Source of the DNA: CAWGMT01 sp963823675
GTDB lineage: Bacteria; Planctomycetota; Planctomycetia; Isosphaerales; Isosphaeraceae
Direction: 5' to 3'
DNA length: 64,000 nucleotides
Assembly: GCA_963823675.1 (NCBI GenBank)
Contig: CAWGMT010000012.1
Location: 806,001 to 870,000, forward strand
The number at the start of each line of letters is the position of its first letter. Positions within the stretch are counted from its first letter, which is position 1. Below, in pieces: positions 57,909 through 64,000 of this stretch. The position numbers and the translations under genes are program-made. The notes under the pieces are model-generated. The model worked only from the letters and a program-made list of their open reading frames with translations, made no database searches and was not told where the DNA came from.

Positions 57909-59045
57909 ATGACAGAAGCAACCGCGGTCGCGGATGTTTTGAATCAATTTCACCCGGCGGTCGCCGCCTGGTTCCGCGCAGTTCGGCGAGCCAACGGCTC
58001 CGCAACGGCTGGGCTGGCCAGTCATTGCGTCGGGTCAGAATGCGCTCATCGTGGCGCCGACCGGCTCGGGTAAGACTCTGGCTGCCTTCCTGGCGGCGCT
58101 CGACCATCTCTGGCGCAGCGAAAAAACAACGCGGCCGGGTGTGGGAATTCTCTATATTTCGCCGTTGAAAGCGCTCAATCAAGACATCTCGTGCAATCTT
58201 CAGGGCCCACTGGCGGCGATCCTGGCGAAGTCGCAGGAGATGGCGTTGCCGCTGCCTCCGCTTCGCGTGGCAGTCCGGAGTGGCGACACGCCCAGCCACG
58301 AGCGGGTCGCCCTGGTGCGAAAGCCCCCCGACATCTTGATCACGACGCCCGAATCGTTGCACTTGATGCTCACGAGCCGCGCACGCGAGATTCTGCGCGG
58401 GCTGTCGCACGTGATCATCGATGAGATCCATGCCGTCTGCGCCAACAAGCGGGGCGTCTTCCTGGCCCTCTTGCTCGAACGGCTCGCGGCGATCAGTCGC
58501 TCGGAGTTCGTGCGGATCGGCCTTTCGGCCACGCAGCGGCCGCTGGAAGAAGTCGCACGTTATCTGGGGGGGCTGAAGCGATCCACGGCGAGCACGGCGC
58601 CCGGCCGGCTCGAGCTCCGGCCGGTCACGATTGTCGATGCCGGCTGGCGGCGCGATCTCGACCTCGAGGTCATCTGGCCACGCAGCCACGGCGGGCCGTC
58701 GCCGGCCGGCTCGATCTGGCCCGAGATCGAAAGCCGCCTATCCGAATTGGTCCGCGAGCACCGCTCGACGATCATCTTCGCCAACAACCGGCGCACCGTG
58801 GAAAAGCTGACCGCCAGGCTCAACGAATCCGCCGCCATGGCGATGGAAGCGCCATTACTCGGGGATCCTGGCGCGGAGGGCGCCGTCGATCTGGACCTGG
58901 CCGCGACGCCTCCGACGCCATTCCGGGCCCACCATGGCAGCATCAGCCTGGGGGAACGGCGAGCGACCGAAGACTCCCTCAAGCGCGGTGAATTGAAGGC
59001 GGTCGTCGCAACCGCCTCGCTCGAGCTCGGCATCGACATGGGCGC
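57909..59045 (+). CDS. lhr: ATP-dependent helicase Lhr, segment 1 of 3 (motor domains)
   Basis: Start of a ~1,515-residue Lhr helicase reading 57909 to 62456. ATG 57909 opens 'MTEATAVADVLNQFHPAVAA'. An extra T near 57978 shifts the frame to 'GEPTAPQRLGWPVIASGQNA'. Helicase motifs: 'LIVAPTGSGKTLAAFLAAL' (Walker A), 'YISPLKALNQD' (Ia), 'HVIIDEIHAVCANKRG' (DEIH, motif II), 'RIGLSATQRPLEEVA' (SAT), 'FANNRRTVEKLTARLN' and 'TASLELGIDMG'. Lhr is a 3'-5' translocase acting in DNA repair. A second extra-T-like shift at ~59045 leads to segment 2. Both breaks lie in GCGCAGTTCG. Confidence 0.85.
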
Positions 59046-61866
59046 AGTTCGACCTGGTCTGCCAGGTTGAATCGCCGGGGAATGTCGCTCGCGGGCTCCA
59101 GCGCGTCGGCCGGGCCGGCCATGTCGTCCGCGGCGTCGGCAAAGGGCGGCTGATTGCCAAGACTCCGGCCGATCTCCTCGAATCGGCCGCGCTCTGTCGT
59201 GCCATGATCGGCGGCGACATCGAAAGCTTACGCGTGCCGCACGGGTGCCTGGATGTGCTGGCGCAGCAGGTCGTCGCCTGCGTGGCAATGGAGCCGTGGG
59301 ATGCCGCGGAGCTTTACGACCTGGTCCGGGGCGCTTATCCCTACCGCGATCTGACGGCCGGGGCGTTCGAGAGCGTGCTCAAGCTCATCTCGGGGCGGTT
59401 CCCGAACCCGTCGTTTCGCGACCTGCGCGCCCGCGTGGCGTGGGACCGGATCCACAACCGCCTGGCGGCGTTGCCCGGCACGGCGCACCTTGCTCTGGTC
59501 GGAGGCGGCACGATCCCCGATACGGGACAGTTTCCGGTTTACCTGGGCGATGGAGGGCCTCGCCTGGGCGAGCTCGATGAGGAGTTCGTGTTCGAGCGCC
59601 GGGTCGGCGAAACGTTCGTTCTCGGCAACTCGACCTGGCGAATCGAGGCCGTGGAGCCTCATCGCGTGCTGGTCGGCAAGGCCGAGGGAGAGACGGCCGT
59701 GATGCCGTTCTGGCACGGCGAAAGCACGGCGCGCTCGCCCGAGCTCGGCGAGGCGGTCGGCAGGCTATCCCACGAGCTGAGCGAGCGGATCGACGATCCC
59801 GAGCTGGGGTCGTGGCTTGCCCGGGAATGCCGGCTCACCGCGGCGGCCGCTAGCCAGCTCCAGGCCTACGTCGCGCGTCAGCAGCGGGTGGCGGGGGCCG
59901 TGCCCGACCATCGCACGATCCTGATCGAATCGTTTCCAGACTCAGCCGGCGAGACGGCCCTGGCGGTGCTGACACCCTTTGGCGGCAGGCTGCACCACGC
60001 GCTGCGACTGGTTCTCACCGGTCGCATCCGGGAGCGGTTTGGCCTGCTTCCGGCCTGCCACCACGCCGACGACGGCCTCCTCTTCCGGCTGCCCCGCACC
60101 GACCTGCCGCCCCTGGACCTCTTCGATGGCCTTGGCCCCGAAACGGCCGAGCGTCTGCTTCGGGAGGAGCTCCCGCACACGGCCCTCTTCGGGCTGCGCT
60201 TCCGTCAAAATGCCTACCGCGCCCTCTTGATGCCCCGGCCCGATCCGGCCAAGCGGACTCCGCTTTGGCTTCAGCGTTTGCGGGCCAAGGACCTGCTCCA
60301 GGTCGCCCGGCAGTTTCCCGACTTTCCGATCGTGGTCGAGACGGTGCGCGAATGCCTCGACGATGACCTCGAGCTGCCCCGTCTTCGCGCCCTTTTGAGC
60401 GGAATCGCGGCGGGAACGATCCGCGTGGTGCGCCGGGAGGGCGAAGTCCCCTCCCCCTTCGCGTCCGAGTTGATCTTCTTCTTCACGGCGGCTCACCTCT
60501 ATCAATGGGACGAGCCGGTGCGAAACGACCGGGGTCGCGCCGGTTCGACCATCGATGAAGACCTCCTCGCGAGCCTGTTGCAGAACGGGGATCTCAAGGA
60601 GCGGCTGCATCCCCAGGCCATCGGACGGGTCGAGAACCGGCTCCGGAACCAGGGCCGCCAGCCGCGAACGGCGGACGAAATGGCCGAGCATCTGCGGGTG
60701 TTCGGCGACCTTTCGCCCGACGAAATCTCAGGCGGCATGCCCACTCTGCTCGAAGAGCTTCGCGACGCGGGCCGGGCCGAGATCCACGAGATGCCCGACG
60801 TACCCCAGCCGTCGCGCTGGATCCTGGCCGAGGAGGCACCGCTTTATCGTGCGGCGTTTCCGTCACGAGTTGCCGGACCGCGCCGCGGCGATCGCGCCGG
60901 GCCCGACGCGCCGGACGCGGCCAGCGCGGAGGCCCGCGACTCGATCATCCTGCGATTTCTCCGGACCCGAGCCCTGATCGCCCTGGCCGATCTGACAACC
61001 CGGTACCCGGTCAGCGCGGCTCTGGCGACCGAGCGATTGGAGCGCTGGACCGAGGATGGGAAGGTGGTACGGGTTGGAGAAGATGGAAGCACCGAAACGG
61101 ACCGATGGGCTGACCGGGAGAACCTGGGCGAGATGCTCCGGGTGAGCGTGGCGGTGCGCCGCCGCGAGAGCCTGGCGGTCATGCCCGAGGTTTTCGCCGA
61201 CTTTGTGTTGCGACACCAGCATGTCCACCCCGAAACGCGCGGCGCGGGTGCGGCATTCATCGAGCGTGTGCTCGACCAGTTGCAAGGCCACCCGGCTGCC
61301 GCCCCGCTCTGGGAAGGCGAGATCTTGCGGCGGCGGGTCGGGGATTACCGTCCCGGCTGGCTTGACGACGCACTCGGCAAGGGCGAGTGGCTCTGGCGTG
61401 GCCAGGGCGACGGGGGAAACGATTGCCGCGTGGCGTTCTTCCGCCGTGATTTTGCGGGCTCGATCTCGCCGGATGGAAACGATTTGGCCGAGATCTCGCC
61501 ACAGGGATCCGAGTTGCTCGAACTCCTGGAGCGGCACGGAGCGAGTTTTGCGGCCGACCTGGCCCGGCGGGGGGGTCTCGAGCCGTCGCGGGTAAGGGCG
61601 GCGCTCGAGGAGCTGGTAAGCCAGGGACTGGTGACCAACGACCGGTTCGAGCCCTTGCGCGCGGGGTCCAAGGCCGCGTTCCTGGCTCTGGACCGGGCTG
61701 CGTCCGGGCGGCGTGCCGGCCGCTCGCTCCGCCGTACGCCCCGCAGCCCTCTCATGTCGGCTCCCGAAGGTCGCTGGTCGCGCCTCGAGCCGCCCGCCGA
61801 GCCGGACGAGGCCGGTCTCTTGGCGTGGGCCGCCGCGTTATTCGGCCGTTACGGGGTTCTGGCGCG
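59046..61866 (+). CDS. lhr: ATP-dependent helicase Lhr, segment 2 of 3
   Basis: Continues at 'DLVCQVESPGNVARGLQRVG' (motif VI with 'QRVGRAGH') and carries the winged-helix and beta-barrel domains of Lhr ('FVFERRVGETFVLGNSTWRI', 'VRGAYPYRDLTAGAFESVLK'). The C-terminal domain follows ('ILIESFPDSAGETALAVLTP', 'PHTALFGLRFRQNAYRALLM'). This is the long form of Lhr with the Lhr-C domain. The caller's ATG would be 59204. Coherent sequence ends at 'AALFGRYGVLAR' near 61866. Confidence 0.85.
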
Positions 61867-62456
61867 AGATCCTGGCCCTGGAACCCTGGGCACCGTCGTG
61901 GAGCGCCCTTGTTCCACTGCTTTCGCGCGCCGAGTGGCGCGGCGAGATTCGCCGCGGTTTCTTCGTCGAGGGGCTTTCGGGCCTCCAGTACGCCTCCGAG
62001 GAGGCCGCCGCCGAGCTCCTCCGCCTCTCGTCCGCCTCGGAGCAGCCGGGCCCGCTCGTATGGGTTTCGACCACCGATCCGGCCAATCTGTACGGGTCGG
62101 GCGCGCCCTTGGACATCGAGCTCCTGGGCAATGGCAAGGCGCGCTTGCTCCGCCTGCCGGGCAACTCGCTCGTGCTGCGGCGTGGCCGTCCCGTCCTCAT
62201 CATCGAATCGCACGGCAGGCGGTTGACCGCTCTTGCCGCGTCAGATCGGAGCGACATCGATTCTGCATTGAACTTTCTTCCAAGTTTAACAGGGCCGAAA
62301 CGCCGTGTCCTGAAGGTCGAAACGTACAATGGGGCCCCGGTCATTGACAGTCTCGTCGCCACTCATCTTGCGAAGCTGGGCTTCGTCCGCGATTATCCTG
62401 GAATGACCTATTATGCGGGTTGGCCGCAACCACGCCCGCTACCGGAGAGCGTGTGA
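61867..62456 (+). CDS. lhr: ATP-dependent helicase Lhr, segment 3 of 3 (C-terminus)
   Basis: Reads 'EILALEPWAPSWSALVPLLS', 'RGFFVEGLSGLQYASEEAAA' and 'VWVSTTDPANLYGSGAPLD', the usual end of long Lhr proteins, and stops at 62454-62456. The frame break near 61864 is one base. The intact length (~1,515) matches Escherichia coli Lhr (1,538), which supports one gene instead of three. The next gene begins 78 bases later. Confidence 0.8.
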
Positions 62457-62534
62457 GCCAGTTGCCGTCGTGAAGCATTGGGACCGATGACTTGCGAGCC
62501 TTGCCAGGTGCGAACCCAACTTCGGAGATGAGTC

Positions 62535-63326
62535 ATGGACGTGACCGACGATCTCGCGTTGCACACGGACATCTCGCATTACGATTGTCTGGTCGTGAGC
62601 GACTTGCACTTGGGAAGCGACGTCTGCCAGGCGAAGCTTCTCGAAGAATTCCTCCTCTGGGCGGTCGAACACTGCGACCAACTGGTCATCAACGGCGACA
62701 TTTTTGACGATCTCAATTTCAAGAGACTCACCAAGCGGCATTTCGCCTGTCTCAAAATCATCCGGCGGAATTCCGATCGCGACGATTTCCACCTGGTATG
62801 GGTTCGCGGTAATCACGACGGGCCGGCTGACATCGTCAGCCATATCGTGGGAGTCGATATCCTGGACGAATATGTCTTCGATAACCATCAGATCCAGCTC
62901 CTGATCCTCCACGGGGACCAGTTTGATGGTTTCACGACCGGCTATCCCTGGTTGACCGAAATTGCCTGCGGGGTCTTTTATTTCATTCAGAAGTACATGC
63001 CGCATCGGGCCGCACGCTGGATTCGGCGGATCACGAAGCGCTTCCAACGCAATAGCGAGCGCATCGAACGGGGCGCGGTCGAGTACGCCCGCGGCCATGG
63101 ATTTCGCCATGTGACCTGTGGACACACCCATCTGCCCATGGAAGCCCGGCATGACGATATCCTCTACATCAACAGCGGAACCTGGACCGAGTCTCCACCG
63201 TGCCCGTTCGTGGCGGTGGCGGGCACGGAAGTTCGACTGATGTACTGGCCAGTGGCGCTGGCGGAAAACGCGGAGGAGCGGCGGTTCCATGCAGCGATCC
63301 CAACCGAGTCCCTTCCTCCGCAATAG
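62535..63326 (+). CDS. Calcineurin-like phosphoesterase, LpxH-like
   Basis: 263 residues, two-metal phosphoesterase. All five metal blocks are present: 'VVSDLHLGSD' (Asp23, His25), 'LVINGDIFDDL' (Asp55), 'WVRGNHDGPAD' (Asn93-His94), 'LILHGDQFD' (His126) and 'VTCGHTHLPMEA' (His197, His199). It resembles UDP-2,3-diacylglucosamine diphosphatases of lipid A synthesis, especially the LpxH-like proteins with a 'YPWLTEIACGVFYFIQKYMP' insertion. No other lpx gene is nearby, so the substrate is inferred by similarity only. ATG 62535 with GGAGATGAGTC upstream. The gene is intact. Confidence 0.85.
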   Translation: MDVTDDLALHTDISHYDCLVVSDLHLGSDVCQAKLLEEFLLWAVEHCDQLVINGDIFDDLNFKRLTKRHFACLKIIRRNSDRDDFHLVWVRGNHDGPADIVSHIVGVDILDEYVFDNHQIQLLILHGDQFDGFTTGYPWLTEIACGVFYFIQKYMPHRAARWIRRITKRFQRNSERIERGAVEYARGHGFRHVTCGHTHLPMEARHDDILYINSGTWTESPPCPFVAVAGTEVRLMYWPVALAENAEERRFHAAIPTESLPPQ

Positions 63327-63520
63327 CCCGCTTTAGGGTGATATCGGGCAACCCGGCTGGCCGCTTCCGGCAATTTGACGGACGGTGAGCGTGCGTAAGA
63401 CTCGCAACCGTGGTACAATGCGTTGCCTTCGCAGCTCGAAATATTGGAATCTTGAGTCTGGAACCTGAGAATCGTGAAATTGGTGGTCCGATTCGGTCGG
63501 CGTTCGGAGGTGAGCCAGCG

Positions 63521-64000
63521 ATGGAGAATATCACCGACCCTTCCTTCAATACCGAGGAAATCGCTTCAAGCTCGAAACCGTCTGGGGCCGCCCAACCGAT
63601 GGTCGTGGTGCAATACAAAGCCCGCGGCGTGCCCTGGTGGCTGCTTTCGTTGCTCACGATTTTCGCACCGGTCTGCGCGATTCTGATCTATCATTCGCTC
63701 GTGGTGGGGCGATATCGCGCCCAGGCTGTCGAAACAGCGGAGGCGCTTCGGACCAAGCTCGACGGTGCGCGGCCGCCCGCCGAGGTCAAGAAAACGCCTG
63801 AGGAAGCGCTGGCGCTCAATTCTCAGCCGATTGTGGCGCCCGCGCCGCCGGCTTCGTTGACCGCGCCTTCGAACGGAGCTCCATCCCCGAGTCGTGAGCA
63901 GGGGGGAAGTGTCGCTTCCACGGTCTCTCCGGCCGGGCCGGCCGGGCCGGACGCGGGGCATGCGAGCGGCGATTCGGCTGGAGCACAGAAAGGCGCGGCG
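63521..64000 (+). CDS. N-terminal part of a membrane protein (3' end outside window)
   Basis: ATG 63521 has GGAGG ten bases upstream, and the frame is open for 160 codons to the window edge. Residues 1-35 are polar. One hydrophobic helix follows ('PWWLLSLLTIFAPVCAILIY'). Then comes a charged coiled-coil-like stretch ('YRAQAVETAEALRTKLDGAR') and a Pro/Ala/Gly-rich linker, so a single-pass protein with a long external domain is likely. I do not recognise the family. The complement-strand frames over this region are shadows. Confidence 0.65.
   Translation, partial: MENITDPSFNTEEIASSSKPSGAAQPMVVVQYKARGVPWWLLSLLTIFAPVCAILIYHSLVVGRYRAQAVETAEALRTKLDGARPPAEVKKTPEEALALNSQPIVAPAPPASLTAPSNGAPSPSREQGGSVASTVSPAGPAGPDAGHASGDSAGAQKGAA

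Overview
The window looks like chromosomal DNA of a planctomycete, most likely an Isosphaeraceae relative. The order and family are inference. The support is high GC, a DUF1559 prepilin, a TIGR03009 lipoprotein-carrier-like protein, a PP2C phosphatase next to a PknB-type kinase, TPR-rich proteins, PEP-CTERM and dockerin modules, and giant secreted proteins whose N-termini carry the planctomycete 'LETRRLL' / 'LEYRLVP' type motif. No rRNA, tRNA or CRISPR was recognised.

Layout. 1-6.7 kb: the tail of a giant secreted protein, a large TPR protein, a secreted cyclophilin and a 7Fe ferredoxin. 6.75-18.05 kb (minus): one ~3,760-residue secreted subtilase-like / beta-helix protein. 18.5-21.4 kb: a TPR/GT41 O-GlcNAc-transferase-like gene and a DapA-family gene. 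21.5-28.9 kb is an accessory patch: a truncated four-helix-bundle gene, an IS4/Tn5-like transposase, an IS200/IS605-type Y1 transposase with palindromic ends, a 52-bp palindromic repeat array, a dihydroorotate-dehydrogenase-like gene, a HAD hydrolase and a DUF1559 prepilin-like gene. 28.9-35.2 kb: NfeD-like protein, TIGR03009 protein, a MEMO/AmmB-like protein coupled to an alpha/beta hydrolase. 35.2-39.4 kb: a second TPR/GT41 gene (minus) and a TIGR03032-family gene. 39.7-51.6 kb: a ~3,950-residue adhesin-like protein with a Calx-beta domain, about 28 FG-GAP repeats, 21 almost identical Ig-like repeats of 261 bp, and a dockerin. 51.7-64 kb: PEP-CTERM protein, CobL (CbiE-CbiT), LmbE/PIG-L deacetylase, PP2C, Ser/Thr kinase, a small ribbon-helix-helix-like protein, Lhr helicase, LpxH-like phosphoesterase, and the start of a membrane protein.

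Almost every long gene is broken by one or more single-base shifts, about 26 in all, and translation resumes coherently in the neighbouring frame each time, often at a homopolymer. This is more like uncorrected sequencing indels than decay, so such genes are described here as segments of one ancestral reading frame.

The most interesting signal is the Y1 transposase together with dispersed palindromes and a tandem array. This resembles a REP/RAYT ('REPtron') system in a planctomycete. The second is the pairing of giant repetitive surface proteins with two TPR/GT41 glycosyltransferases and a TIGR03032 protein, which suggests, but does not prove, surface-protein glycosylation.
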